This document shows positions 1 to 11,507 of a stretch of DNA of 64,000 nt, in pieces. Source of the stretch: Cryptomeria japonica (Eukaryota; Streptophyta; Pinopsida; Cupressales; Cupressaceae); the NCBI RefSeq assembly GCF_030272615.1, contig NC_081413.1:143442476-143506475 (forward strand), read 5' to 3'. The position numbers and the translations under genes were made by a program. The stretch's first letter is position 1; each line of letters starts with the position of its first letter. Below the pieces are notes generated by a model. The model had not been told where the DNA came from and did not search any database. It saw only the letters and a program-made list of their open reading frames with translations.

Positions 1-1065
1 TATGTTTTTATAAGCATATAGGAATTTAAAATTTTGATTTTAATGTCTTAAATTTTAAATTCTTTTGGAGTTTAACTTTTTAGAGATTATAATAATTTCT
101 TTATAAGTTATTTTGACTATAAGGGGTTATTTAATCCACCTAAATCTAGGCCATTCCAGGCTAAATTTTATAGGGAAATTTTCATTATGGGTTTAATTGA
201 CCCTTTAGTCGAATTAGGTTAATCACATTTTAATTATTGTTAAAATAAAATATAGGCATTAATAATCTAATTGCTAGGACTAATTTATTTAGTTCCTAAA
301 AGCAATTAATGGTTATTGGGGATTAATGTTATCTTTGTCAATTAATTTTAGAGATTTTTGCTTAAATGAATTTATTTATTTATTAAATGGTGAGATAATT
401 ATAATTTCCTTGGAAGAGGATTTTGTGGTGGAATTATATATATTCGAAAATAAGTCCAAGACCTTGGTCTTGCGAACTCATTTGGCCTAGATGGAATCTT
501 ATACTAAATAAAGCAATTAACATTTTAACATTTGACACTTCAATTTTCAATTGCTCGATTTATTTATATTATTACGTTAAAATCATATTAATAATTAATT
601 TATAGACGCAAGATTTAATCAAGTTATAAAGGAAGGATGTATTATCACGGATGGAGGAAACTTGTTAGGAGATAAATAATTATTATTGAATCAAGTAATT
701 ATATTAATGCCTATTTAGTAGAAGACGATCTAATTAAGAAGTATAATTTGCAACTGTAATAAAAGGGACATTCGATGTGAATTTATTATTGTCCTTATAA
801 AATCATTTTGTTCCGTTTGATTTTAGGAATTAACGTAAATTGTTATGTTAGGAATATCCTAACTTTGTCGTCTAGGAGTTTTCTAGAAAACTAAGGCTTC
901 TAGATAAATTTGCTCTATTTATCGCTCACGTTAGAAAAAAAAAATGTTTTATTATAATTTAAGATTCCACTTGGAACAACCTGTTAAGTTGTCACATCTA
1001 ATTAAGCATAGGTTGCATGTAATTAAGTGTTCAAAAAAAAAATTGTTTTGTGTGTTTTTGCCCAA
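1..1065. other. AT-rich stretch, no gene recognised
   Basis: I see no credible coding region here. The short open frames are random in an AT-rich background and match no family I know. The left edge of the LINE fragment at 1066 ends abruptly here: its RT frame stops resembling LINE protein at a short palindrome around 1066-1080. This suggests another insertion or rearrangement of unknown type to the left. Two A-rich runs (about 934-943 and 1031-1041) are visible. The stretch is probably part of another repeat whose other end lies outside the window. Confidence 0.4.
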
Positions 1066-1195
1066 AAGTTTGGGCATGACACCATTAATGGTGATGCAAG
1101 CAGAAGCCTCCCAAAAAAGCATTTTCATAGATTGGATAAACTCGAGTCCAAAACCAAGAGCTCCCAACATAGAAAGAATAAAAGATCGTTCAATT
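1066..1195 (-). pseudogene. LINE reverse transcriptase fragment, fifth segment
   Basis: Read on the minus strand, this encodes a piece of the L1-type RT palm that directly follows the segment at 7594-7684. It has the typical LINE stretch ALGFG...F.QS followed by ASACITING, which matches the region after the FxKAYDR motif of plant L1 RTs. The preceding segment ends in KAYN, and this one starts in the same frame once the LTR at 1196-7593 and one copy of the 5-bp CAATT duplication are removed. Frame continuity across the insertion is the best evidence that the segments are one gene. The fragment cannot be translated as a functional enzyme. Confidence 0.75.
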
Positions 1196-3639
1196 TTTGT
1201 GCATGAAAATGTGAGCGATAAAATGAAAGCTATTTAATAGTCTAACTACACAATCAACAAGCGAAACACTCAAGATTGGATGATAAAAGGAAAGCTAAAA
1301 AGATAATTAATGAGCAAAAAAATGTAAACTTAATAGTTGTTTTTTATGAGGATTTGTCCTTCAATTTGGTTTGATGTGTGCTCGATTTCTACAATTCCAA
1401 GGGTGCTTAAATGTGCTCCATGATTATGAGTATGCAAATTAGACTAAAAATGGATGCTAAGTGGATATGGATGTGGAAACAATGAGTAAACAATTCAACA
1501 TTACTATGTATGAAAATGAAAGTCGATGGATTGTGAAGGAAAATGGAAGGATTAAATAGGCCAAGTTAGGAGAAGAGGAGCCATGAAAATGAGAGACGTG
1601 TCCTTGAGAAGGGCAAGTGTCATGGAAAAGAATGACAAGTATCCTTGAAGACACATGCCTATTTGGGAGAGAGACACCCAAATAAGAAGTTTCCATTCCA
1701 AATATGAAAATATTTCCAAATATCAAGATAATGAGGATATTTCCACAAATTTTAGGTTCAATTTCCCCAAATATTAGGAAATTCAAGATATTTGGGAATG
1801 TGCACACATATGGTGAGGGAAAGAGGATAAGGTTGACTAAATGAGACACTTGTCCTTGAGAAAGGCAAGTGTCTTGGATGGAAATTGTAATGCCCCTACC
1901 CTAGTTGGACTTGTAAAACCTGTTTGACCTTGGTTGACTTCCTATGTGGCATTCTTGAATGGTAGGTTAACCGTGGTGCTATGTGTAGTTTAGATAATAT
2001 AAATAATCGTGCATACCTATTATTGTGTTTTTGCATCGATTCTTGTGTATATGTAATTGTTTCCTAACTCTTGTGATAAATCTCGAGCTAACGCCTTCAT
2101 TGAATATGTATATGTATATGTATGCTTGCGTTATTCATGAGTTCAGGAGATTGCAGGTATGACACCGCCTAAGGCGAGGTTCATCTCCTTCGGGGTTCGC
2201 AGGTTTGAGTAAACCTCCTCCATCCTTAGAATTCGGATTTGGGGGTCATTAAACTCTCGTCTTGCCTTAGCCATGGTCAGGTGAGCATCGTGTGTGGATT
2301 CGTGGGGCTTTCCTTGCATTGGGTTGCATGTCATGTGATTTGGTGGACTTCTTCGATTTGCGTGCCTTGCGCGAGGTAAGTGAAGTTTGTTATCCTAAGT
2401 ATTTAGTTCAATTTAATGTGTGGATGTACGCATTTGTAAATTAGAAATTTAAAATAGGTGGTTTTCTTTTATACGATTAATTGTTAATTTAAAGAGATCG
2501 CTGTAATCATTATTGTAGCAAGCTTAAAGTATTTAACTTGGATTAATGTGCTCATTTACGCATTTGTAGTTGAGAAAATTAGAATAAATGGATCTCCTTC
2601 ATGAGAATAATCATTTATTAAAAAGGTCGTCATATTATGTTATAGCGAGTTAATTTAATAGTTAATTTTAATAATAACGAATTTAATGAGTTATGCGTTT
2701 TAGAAAGGAAAGATTTAAAGTCATTTGGGAGATAGAAATAAATTACTCATTTTCACATTTTGGAAGAAAAAGGGTAAATTTTATTATTTAAAAGAAATTA
2801 TTTCCTTTTTACTTGTAAAGTTGATATAGTATAAAAGATTGATTTTTAGAAAATAAAATTAATCAAAACGCCTTACCCTGGTCAATAGTTTCGAAATATG
2901 AAGTAGGCCTAAAATTAATATTGAGAAATTAAAATTTAAAACTCAATAAGAAATAGAAGCATTTTAATTTTAATAAGGAAAACAAATAAGATGTAATAAA
3001 TAATGGAAAGGAATGACTTCCATTTTGATTTTCATTTATTTTATTTTATTTTAAAAATAAATGCCTAAATTCGAAATTGAAAATTAGGTCAAAAATAGGG
3101 TTTCTCATTTTAACCTAGTTTGGAAATGCTTTTGGGGGATTCTTTCTTTTGGTCATCTTTTTGGAAAAGAAAAAAAATGGAGATGGGGAAATTTTTGGAA
3201 AAATGGGGGATTTGCTTGGAGTTGTAGGTGGAGCTCTTCATCAAATTTCTTGCCCGGAATGCTTCATGAGGTAGGATTCAAATCTACTCTTTTATTTATT
3301 TGTTGAATAAAAAAAAAAACAGGTACTACCCATGAATGTTTTCCTTGAGGTTTAGTTTCAGTTTTCTTTCAAACTTGGTTGTTTCTTGAATCAAATCTTT
3401 GTTCTTAATGGATTTTGTGATTTGAAACTTGATAGAAAGTATTTTTCCCATAATGAAGATTTTGGTAAAAATCTGGAAAATGAATGGGTCTGTGAAAAGA
3501 AGTAAAAATAAAATGATGGGAGATTTCGTTATTTTTGTTGTAATCATATTTTATTTTATTTTATTTTGAAGATTTTTAAATGATTAAATCCGAACTGTAA
3601 ATCGGATCATATATTAACTGGGGAAAAAATAATAATAAT

Positions 3640-3642
<3 letters not shown>

Positions 3643-3670
<28 letters not shown>
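3643..3670. repeat. (AT)n microsatellite
   Basis: About 14 uninterrupted AT units directly precede the GC-rich minisatellite inside D1. Confidence 0.95.
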
Positions 3671-3673
<3 letters not shown>

Positions 3674-3945
3674 TTTGGGGTTTCGGGGGGGGAGCCGAAG
3701 CTCAACCCGCCCCTCCTCGTGCGTCGCTCGCAGCTTCCTATCGGCGCCCACACACAGTGGGGGCCGAAGGGGACTGCGTCTCCCTTGGAGGCCACAGCTC
3801 CTTCCGGCGCCACTGTGTGGGGGAGCCGTAGGGACTGCGTCCCCCATGGCGGACGAAGTAACCCCCGACTCCACTGTGTGGAGGCCGAGGGGCTGCGCCC
3901 GTCATGGTGGCCGCAATTCCCTTCGGCTAGGGCACGGCTAGGGTT
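3671..3945. repeat. GC-rich minisatellite, about 60-bp unit, three copies
   Basis: A sharply GC-rich island sits in the AT-rich D1 LTR. Three degenerate units can be aligned on the block GACTGCGTC (3772, 3833, then a decayed copy near 3892) and on CACTGTGTGG (3811, 3872). The spacing is 58-61 bases. Open frames of 86-90 codons run through it in several frames on both strands, which is what a GC-rich repeat without stops gives; I do not call a gene. Confidence 0.75.
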
Positions 3946-6900
3946 TGGCCGCCCTCTTTTTTTTCAATGTTTTTTTTAAAATTTACTATTATAGTTAAAA
4001 CTTGAATTTTTTTTTCTTGGGGGTTTTCATTTTATACAAAAAGAAAAGGGAGATGCTTATTAAAATAGATTTATTTTAGGTAATATTTTGTATTATAAAA
4101 ATGAGTTGAGATTTTATTTTAGTAAATAATGTTTAAGAAAAAAAAAGGGAATTTACTTATTAGTATAAATTTATCATAAGTAATATTCTTGTACTAAAAT
4201 GTGAGATGTGGGTTATATTCTAGCAAGTATGTTTAAAAAAAAAAAAAAAAAAAGGGATAAATGTATATATTAAAATATATGCTAATATAGATGACATCTA
4301 TTTAGCATATATTATTAATTATATATATAGATTATTGGGCTTTAATATAGCAATGACTTGTATTGTATTTTTAAACCGAATGATAATTAACTATAGGATA
4401 ATGAGTAAATTAAATGGAGGTAATGGTCTTTAATTCTTAAATGTATGCAATAGAAGCTTAATTTAGCTCGGAAATGAGTTTTCCATTTCTTCATTCACTC
4501 ATAATGTATTTGTTCTTATAGAAAAAGGGTAATTTTGTTTTGTGTCGTTAGAGAAGGGGCTAGACTATTGTTGTAAACCAACTTGTCATTAGTGTTTATC
4601 TAAGGGTTAATTAATCTGTTTAGACGTTTATGTCAACTTGAGAAAGTGTTGTAATTACCCGTTAACGCTTGAGCATGGCTTATTATTTTGGGAAATTTGA
4701 TGTGTCTGTTATAATAGCACGGCCTAGATAGGTATGTTGGGTCCCCGTCATCAGATTGCTTTTGTCTGACCAACGTCGGTCAAGTCTCCATTTAGGGTAC
4801 CACCAGTTAAGAAATCCTTGTCTTTTTTTTGCTTTGATGTATTTGGTAGGATCCGTTTCAAAAGGGATCATTATGTAATTAACGTCTGAGGTGGCTGTTG
4901 CATATTGGTTGTATACGCCTAAGTGGCAAGGATGTACAAGACTTATAAATTATGTATTCCTAACAATATTAATGCCAAAGGGGTCTTGCAGTTGAGCAGA
5001 CCCGGAGATGTAGCCCTTTAGGGGTGAACTCTGAGATCATATCTCTGTTATGCAATGTTTTTAGCTTCCTTGTTTCATGCTTTAAGTTATCATGTATGGT
5101 TGTTATCTTGCAGAGTGTACGATGGAAATTAACGAATTTAAATCTAAGTGCATAAAATTATTCATCTTGGCAAACGTAGTAATCAGGTTCATGGAAGTTT
5201 GTAATTAAGATTATGGAAAAAGTATTTTGATAATGTGAATTAAAAGTAGTAATAGTGGAAAGAATCTTGCTAGGTTACATCATTGGATTAACTTGTTATT
5301 AAGCATGTAAATTGAACAAAAGAGTATGGGAAAACAAAGATAGAATTAATGTTATAATTTTCTAAGTTGGATTCTAAAGGATAAACATCATATAGGTATT
5401 TACTTTTATCTTCTTAAATGAATTAACGCCATGTTAATTATGTTTCACTACATTGGACGAATTTGTTTAGTTATATCACGTTTTAATCTTAACAATAATC
5501 CTTACCAAAATTAATTTGATAATTGGGAGAACTCAACCAGATATCCATAATTGTAACCTTTATAAAAGAATCTCTTATAATTGCTAAAATTGAACTAAAA
5601 AGGGAAGTATCGGTACAGTTGTTTAAATCTTAATCCTAGTAAATGCATAATTCATATTAACTTCATTTAACTAAACAGAGTGATATGCAATAAGATTAGT
5701 TACATTCTTATCCTAATGGAAGAACGTCACTATGAATTTATACTTTAATCCTGTAACATTGGATGACCTCTTGCTAACTATATTTTAATTTAAAGGATGA
5801 ACTCAAGTGTTCCTAATACCTTTTCACCTTAACGGATTTTAGTCCCTCTATTAGCATTATTAAAACTTCAATGAATGAATTCTATGGCTACTCACATTTT
5901 ATCTTTCATAAAAGAACTACAACTCATTAGTTGGCTATGCATGGAATCAAATGAAGGGATCACATTCTATTAATTGTAGTTTAATCCTTAATGAATGTAT
6001 CTCGCCTTATTAGCCATACTTTTAATATTAAAGGATGATATCAATTGTGAATGGATACCCTAAACCCAATGAATGAACTTCGTTATATTAAACGCTTGAA
6101 CCTATTGGGAGGCCTCCTAGTGAAATTATGAATTAAAGTGCATTGAGAAAATAACCTCTCGTTGGCCTCCCAACCACCCAAAGTAAATGAACGCTTCCTA
6201 AAATTCTAAGATGTCATATCATCAAACATATATATAATCATGTCTTAAGCATTATCCCACAATTAAGACATCCAGATTTATGTATCATTTGACACAAGTT
6301 GAGTTAGGTGTAAGGTTATGTAATCGCGTTGGGAAACCTCTTAGGATCATTTAGCCTTCCGCTGTGTTATCTAAGTTTCAGATAACTCCAAATTATCTTA
6401 ATGTTGTAACTTATAATTAACTACTCTTAGTATTATTATAAAAAAAAATATATTTACACTCTAATTGAGTGTTTTTAACTTAAACCCTTAGGGGTTTCCT
6501 GGCGGGGCATTACAGAAATGACAAGTGTCCTTGAGAAGGGTAAGTGTCATGGAAAAGAATGACAAGTGTCCTTGAGGACACATGCCTATTTGAGAGAGAG
6601 ACACCCAAATAAGAAGCTTCCATTCAAATATGGATATTTTCAAATATCAATATAATTGGGATATAAAAGAACGACAAGTGTCCTTGAGGACACATGCCTA
6701 TTTGGAAGAGAGACACCCAAATAAGAAGCTTCAATTCCAAAATGAAGATATTCTCAAATATTAGGATATTTGAGATATTTTCTCAAATTCTAAAAGATTT
6801 CCCCCAATATTAGGATATTTAAGATATTTCTCCAAATATTAGGAAATTCAAGATATTTGGGAATGTGCACACATATGGTGAGGGAAAGGAATAAAGTTGA

Positions 6901-7593
6901 CTAAAACATATGGCTAGCCAAATGGGTGAGGTTTAGAGGAAAAATTAGATGAGAGTTAAGTTTAGAAGATATGTGAGGAAATCGAAGTAATTAATTTAAT
7001 TAATTAATTCCATAATAGGAAAAAGGAGGAAAGGGACAAAAGATGAATTAAAAAGTCAAACTATGCATTTGATTTATTTAATAGAAGAAGGGGGTAAAAT
7101 TAATTAATTAAATGATTTATGATTATCAAATAATTAATTAAAAGGGGGCTCATTTCCAAATATCAAGATATTTCCCCAAATATTAGGACATTTAAGATAT
7201 TTTGGAATGTTTACTAAAATATATGGTTAGCTAGGCAGGTTAGGTTAGAGGAAAGGTTAGATGTCGGTTAAAGTTAGGAGGCATGTGAGGAAATAGAACT
7301 AATTAGTTTAATTAATTAATTCTATGAGAGAATTAAGAGGAAAAATTCAAAATGAATTAAATAATCAATTTATGATTTTGATGTATTTAATAGAAGCAAG
7401 GGGGCAAATTTAATTAATTAATTGATTTATAATTATCAAAAAATTAATTAAAAGGGGACTATAAAATTATTAATGAAATTATTTAGCTAGAAAGAGGGAA
7501 CACTAATTAATCAAATAATGCATAATTATTTAATTAAAGGCACTTGAGATAACTAAATTCAATTAATAAATTAATCAAATTTAGGTGTCTACA

Positions 7594-7684
7594 CAATTCA
7601 ATTGTAGGCCTTAGAAAAATCGATCTTAGCAAAGATGGCATTTTGTTTAGATCGATGAGCCCACTTTGTTCCTTCCCATACTGT
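7594..7684 (-). pseudogene. LINE reverse transcriptase fragment, fourth segment
   Basis: The 91-bp minus-strand piece encodes a diagnostic plant L1 RT run: VWEG.KWA, then SKQNAIFAKIDFSKAYN. The last part corresponds to the FxKAYDR motif (motif A) that carries a catalytic aspartate in active enzymes. Here the family's D reads as N and a stop follows. It continues the frame of 8655-9697 across the solo LTR at 7685-8654, and continues into 1066-1195 across the LTR at 1196-7593. Confidence 0.85.
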
Positions 7685-8654
7685 TGTAGTGTCGTAAATT
7701 GTACGCCCTTAATTAGGTTTGTCCAATTCCACACTTAGGTTAGCACTCATCTTAGTGTGTCCCTTTGCATATTTAATTCATAGGGCTTCTTTAGGCATTT
7801 AATTATTAATTTAATTAAATCTAAAGTCCTCTATCATCAATTCACATATTGTAAAATTGGACCCTTAACCCTAAGCATGCCCCTTTTTATTTTAATTTAA
7901 TTTATCCTAATAAATTCCTAATTTCAATATTCAAAGTACATTTTTGCACATCTAAACACCTTGGATCAACCTACCGAGCTAGATTTGACTTTGTAATCTC
8001 AATATTTTGCATCCCTTGAAATTTGGAAAAAAGTTGGTCGAATTGGTAATGCCCACCATACCGGTCTCAACTTTTTCTCCCCAATTTTGGGATCTTAATT
8101 TGGTAGTATTATAATGTTCAAATCCCGCTTTGTATGAAATTTGACCAATTCTAAGTTAGCCTATTATCAAAATTAAACTTAGGGTTTCATGTATATAACC
8201 TTTTTCTTATCCTCATTTGAGGATCCATTTCTCTAGCAATTGAAAGAGATCCTTTTGAGAAGTGAAAGTGCAAGTTCAATTTGTAGATTTCCAATTTCTA
8301 GCTCAATACAGTCACTAGGAACAGAGTGCCCAGTGCTCCTGTTTGGACAAATTAGGCTCAGAATTTAGTATTGGTGCACATCAGAATTCCCCTCTCAGAT
8401 CTGTACTCTATATCTCAGTTTCACTTCTATATCAGACTCTTATTTACTATTATTTAGTTGTTTTCATTACTCCTAACTTAGTTTGTTTGCATCTTGCATT
8501 TGACTCCCTCTTTCATATCAACAAAGTATTCCTTGACTCTCTTTCATAAGAGCAAGTCAAAGTGAATCACATCCTTAGGCTCTTCCATATTCCAATGTAT
8601 GAATGAGACTGGGATTAGGTATTAGCCTACTCGATTCCATTTTCACCCATCACA
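7685..8654 (+). mobile_element. Tat-like solo LTR related to the T1 LTR
   Basis: The head TGTAGTGTCGTAAATTGTAC matches the T1 LTR heads at 11508 and 18436. The downstream order also matches: a CACACYTAG..TTAGCAC block, a TTAATTAAAT block, AGGGTTTCATRTATA, and a tail with a decayed AGTGAGATTAGGGCAT-like stretch ending in CACA. The length is 970 bp against about 1.57-1.60 kb for T1, so it is a shorter or older relative. The flanks are ACTGT (7680-7684) and ATTGT (8655-8659), an imperfect 5-bp duplication. The minus-strand LINE RT frame continues on both sides. No second LTR or internal region remains. Confidence 0.75.
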
Positions 8655-9697
8655 ATTGTATTGATGTTATCTAAAATAAATCTAGATTTAATGAAATTAT
8701 TCTATTCAAGGTGGAAAATTTGCAAGAGAAGATGATGAATTTTCTAATCCAAGGCTTTGGCAATAATCTTATAAGAAATATTGATCAAGGTGATAGGTTG
8801 TCAGTTACAAAGGTCTCCAGGGTTACCAGCTCTAGGTATGAACTTAATGTTTCCTATATTAACAAATTGATCAAGGGATTGACAATAAAAGGCTTCCAAA
8901 TAGATCTTATGCAAATCGGGTCCCACACAAGGGTAAAGAGATTTGTAAAATTCACAAGGAAATTCATCGCACCTAAGGGTCTTGTCATCGTCCATGAAGA
9001 CATTGGCTTCCTTGAGGTCCTCAATGGTGAGTAATTGATCATAGAAAACCTTTTGGTCTTTAGAAATCCAAGAGTAAACAACATTGAGGCACTCTCGCAG
9101 AGCCCTATCTCACTTAGGTGAAGCATCTTGAGAAGTGAAGACTTTTTAATAGTGGTGAACAAATGCCTAGAGAATGTTCAATAGTCAAAAATCACCATTT
9201 TCCCTTCCTTAATTTTCTTGATTCTAAGTGAGGATTGGTGTGCACGAAGAGCCAAGAAAGATTCCTTGGAAGCATGATCCCTAACCTTAAACCAGTGTTA
9301 CGCCCCTTAATCTAAGCTCCTTGAGCAACATGGCTATTAGAAACCCGCTTCTAATGACGAAGTTGAGCAACCTTAACTTGTAGGGTGGGAGATAAAGTAT
9401 TGGTTGCAAGAGCCTCTACGATGTGGCAAAGATATAGGGTGGTAGCCTCATATGACCGTTAGTGATACATGGCTAATTGCTTGTCATAAATCTAGAATAA
9501 GCGAGTCGTACGCTGAATAGCATCATTTTGCCAAGTAATCCACCTAGCTTGCTGAGTAGGACGACTCTATAAATTCTAAACCCACTAAATGTGGGTCATC
9601 ATGGGTTGGTGATTCAACAAAAAGTGTTTAAAAAAATTGAGTCTTGGATGGTTGTACATGAAACACTTGCCATTGAATGTTGAACTTGATGGGATAC
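8655..9697 (-). pseudogene. LINE linker and reverse transcriptase N-terminal half, third segment
   Basis: Minus-strand reading gives the linker after the endonuclease and the start of an L1 RT domain. Recognisable runs are F.CEFYK, GPDLHKIYLEAF, GNIKFIPRAGNP, then PITLINISYKIIAKAL and FIKSRFILDNI. These match in order the plant LINE pattern (PGPDGFP.EFYK, NWRPI.L.N..YKI.AK.LA, Q.GF..GR.I.DNI). Several stop codons are present, for example after the AGNPGD run. Upstream, around 9150-9697, the match is weaker. The segment is bounded on the right by the G1 5' LTR and on the left by a solo LTR. The gene is dead. Confidence 0.85.
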
Positions 9698-10681
9698 TGT
9701 AGACACCTAAATTTGGTTAATTAATTTAATCAAATGTAAATCCTTGTCTTCTAATTAATTAATCTAATTAATTAATTCCCTATCCATTTCCTCCTAATTA
9801 ATTAATTATCCAACCCATTTCACCCTAATTAATTAACCTAGTTAATTAATCCCCTTTTTGCCATCCCATTTGATTAACTACCTTTAATTAATTAAATGAC
9901 CCTTTTCCCAAAACCTCTATGGATTAATTAATTTAATTAATTAATTAGACTCAAATCCTATTTGAGCACATGGCTCCTACATTTTAACCACTTTCTTCCA
10001 AGCCTCCCCCCCAATCCTATCCTAACCAACCCTATCCTATCCTAGTCATCATATCCTAACCAACCTTATCCTATCCCTTTCAACTTCCCAAACATGTGTG
10101 CACATTCTAACCAATTTTCCCCATTTTGAGGAAAATATCTTATTTTCGATGGCCTTGCCCAAAATAGACATGTGTCCTTTGTCCTCCCTCCATTTTTTGG
10201 TGGCTTTTCCCAAAATGGACATGTTTCCTTTTGGACACATGTCATCCCTCTCTCTCCTAGTTGAGACAATTGTCCCTTTTTGGAGGACAAGTGTCTCCTC
10301 TTCACCTCCCCTTCCCTTCCTCATCTCTCCTATTTAATCCCTCTATTTCTAGACCAAACTCTCTTGGATCCACTTTTTCACTCAATGCATCGTTCCTTTG
10401 TCGAAATAATCACTCATACTCACACATCCATTTTTCATCTCTCATTATCACTTGCATCTACAATCATGGAGCACAAATCAGACATTTGTTGACATCATGA
10501 ACACACATTCAATCACGAAATAATCAAATCAAAGCAAGGATATTAGTTTGCATTGCTTGTCATTTGTGTTTTTGCTTTGGTTTTATCATTTTGATCTTGA
10601 AGTGTTGAGTTTAATGGCTTGTTTTGGTTAATTAGTTTATCTTTTATCCTTTAGGTTAGCATGCACATTTTCCCTCATAAA
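9698..10681 (+). repeat. G1 5' LTR
   Basis: This 984-bp LTR starts TGTAGACACC. Its first 300 bases are dominated by AATTAATTAA blocks. The middle has CCTATCC repeats and blocks with GGACAAGTGTC. The end reads CCCTCATAAA where the 3' LTR has CCCTCATACA, so the terminal CA is mutated here. It aligns along its length with 39815-40275 plus 47268-47686. Confidence 0.85.
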
Positions 10682-10686
10682 TTTTA

Positions 10687-10704
10687 TGGCACGCCCGATG
10701 GGAC
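10687..10704 (+). other. G1 primer-binding site
   Basis: TGGCACGCCCGATGGGAC starts five bases after the 5' LTR, the position and TGG start expected for a tRNA primer site. I do not assign the tRNA. Confidence 0.6.
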
Positions 10705-10844
10705 CCACTTCATAGGTCATTTTAACTTTTTTGTTGTTTGAGTGTGTTTTTGACAGATTTTGAGTACTTGCAAGCCAAAAAGCAAAACTACACGTGGATT
10801 TCTGCCATGATGGAAGTCTATTTTATCAATCCTGAGATTTCACG

Positions 10845-10926
10845 AAATAGCAAGAACGCACCCTAAAGCAGCGGGAATGCACCCTGAAACAGCAGGAATG
10901 CTACTTGAAATAGCGGGTTCGCATTC
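10845..10926 (+). repeat. 21-bp minisatellite, left part
   Basis: About four degenerate units of the form AGYGGGAAYGCACCCTGAA, starting near 10849, 10870, 10891 and 10912, lie in the G1 leader just left of C1. The same unit resumes on the right of C1 at 32871. Confidence 0.8.
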
Positions 10927-11012
10927 CCACAATTGGACTAAAGGTATAAATCTCCATTTTAAGTTTCAAGATTTTTGTAAATGATTTTGGCATTTATTTG
11001 CATAGTAGCGGG

Positions 11013-11507
11013 TGTTGGCATTCTACACTCTAATGAGAAATGATGGTGTTGCCATTGATGGCAACCTTCTGGCAACCACCAGGCATTCATCTGGTAAAGT
11101 CACCGGCAGGCACCGACACTGGCTTAAACATCTACATACACCGGCAGACACTTCACCGACAGTAGCTACAATGCATACCGGCACTCCAACCGACAGGGAA
11201 TAAACTTTTGTTTATTGTATTTAATGTAATTATCTTTTGTAAAACTGACATGGCATATTGTAAAAGACTCATATATATGTATGAGATCTTATAGGTCATT
11301 TTGAGTGAGTAAGTAAGATGTATGGTAGAAGGATAGCATGAATGAATGATATTTTTGTATAAGGAGATATAAGTTGACAGCGAAGGTTTTGGTTATAGAA
11401 TGAGCTTAAACCGGTACTGAACCTAGCATAGTTGATGTTGATTTGAAGTAGTACATTGTATTGGATTTCGATAATCCATTTTGTAAGTCAGTGAGACTTC
11501 TATCTTG
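11013..11507 (+). repeat. C1 5' LTR, first part
   Basis: The first 495 bp of the LTR match 32030-32524 closely. It is interrupted at TCTTG by T1, and the match resumes at 20039. Confidence 0.9.

Larger units (their letters stand above)
1886..6514. mobile_element. D1: 4.6-kb solo LTR with inverted ends
   Basis: The element starts TGTAATGCCCC and ends GGGGCATTACA, an 11-base terminal inversion. It is flanked by a perfect 5-bp target duplication GAAAT (1881-1885 and 6515-6519). I find no internal repeat of either end, no primer-binding site, no polypurine tract and no pol-like frame. The simplest reading is therefore a solo LTR left by recombination between two LTRs. Ty3/gypsy LTRs with TGTAA..CCC ends are common in plants, and the Del/Tekay chromovirus lineage is known for LTRs of several kilobases; assignment to that lineage is inference. 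The interior is AT-rich apart from a GC-rich minisatellite at 3671-3945. A large MITE or DNA transposon is less likely because the duplication is 5 bp and the ends are TG..CA. Confidence 0.75.
1196..7593 (-). mobile_element. Solo LTR of the G1 type, minus strand, split by D1
   Basis: The right end is the reverse complement of TGTAGACACCTAAAT, the head of the G1 LTRs at 9698 and 39815. The interior repeats G1-LTR features in reverse: repeated AATTAATT blocks, several GACAAGTGTCC/ACACATG blocks, and a head-proximal TTTAAT..CTCC region. CAATT lies on both sides (1191-1195 and 7594-7598), and the LINE frame joins perfectly if this LTR is removed. After subtracting D1 the LTR is about 1.76 kb, longer than the 984-bp G1 LTR, partly because the GTGTCCTTGAG block is repeated. 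The left boundary is less certain by a few bases because the expected TG..CA end is mutated. No internal region or second LTR is present. Confidence 0.7.

Noticed and set aside
423-605. 60-codon open frame near the left edge
   Set aside because: AT-rich, no family resemblance and no context. Chance frames of this size are common here.
3669-3979. Overlapping 86-90-codon frames on both strands with Arg/Pro/Gly-rich products
   Set aside because: They lie in the GC-rich minisatellite; lack of stops in several frames reflects composition, not a gene.
1886-6514. Large MITE or CACTA/Mutator-type DNA transposon
   Set aside because: The ends are TG..CA and the duplication is 5 bp, which fits an LTR; CACTA gives 3 bp and Mutator 9 bp, and no transposase is seen.
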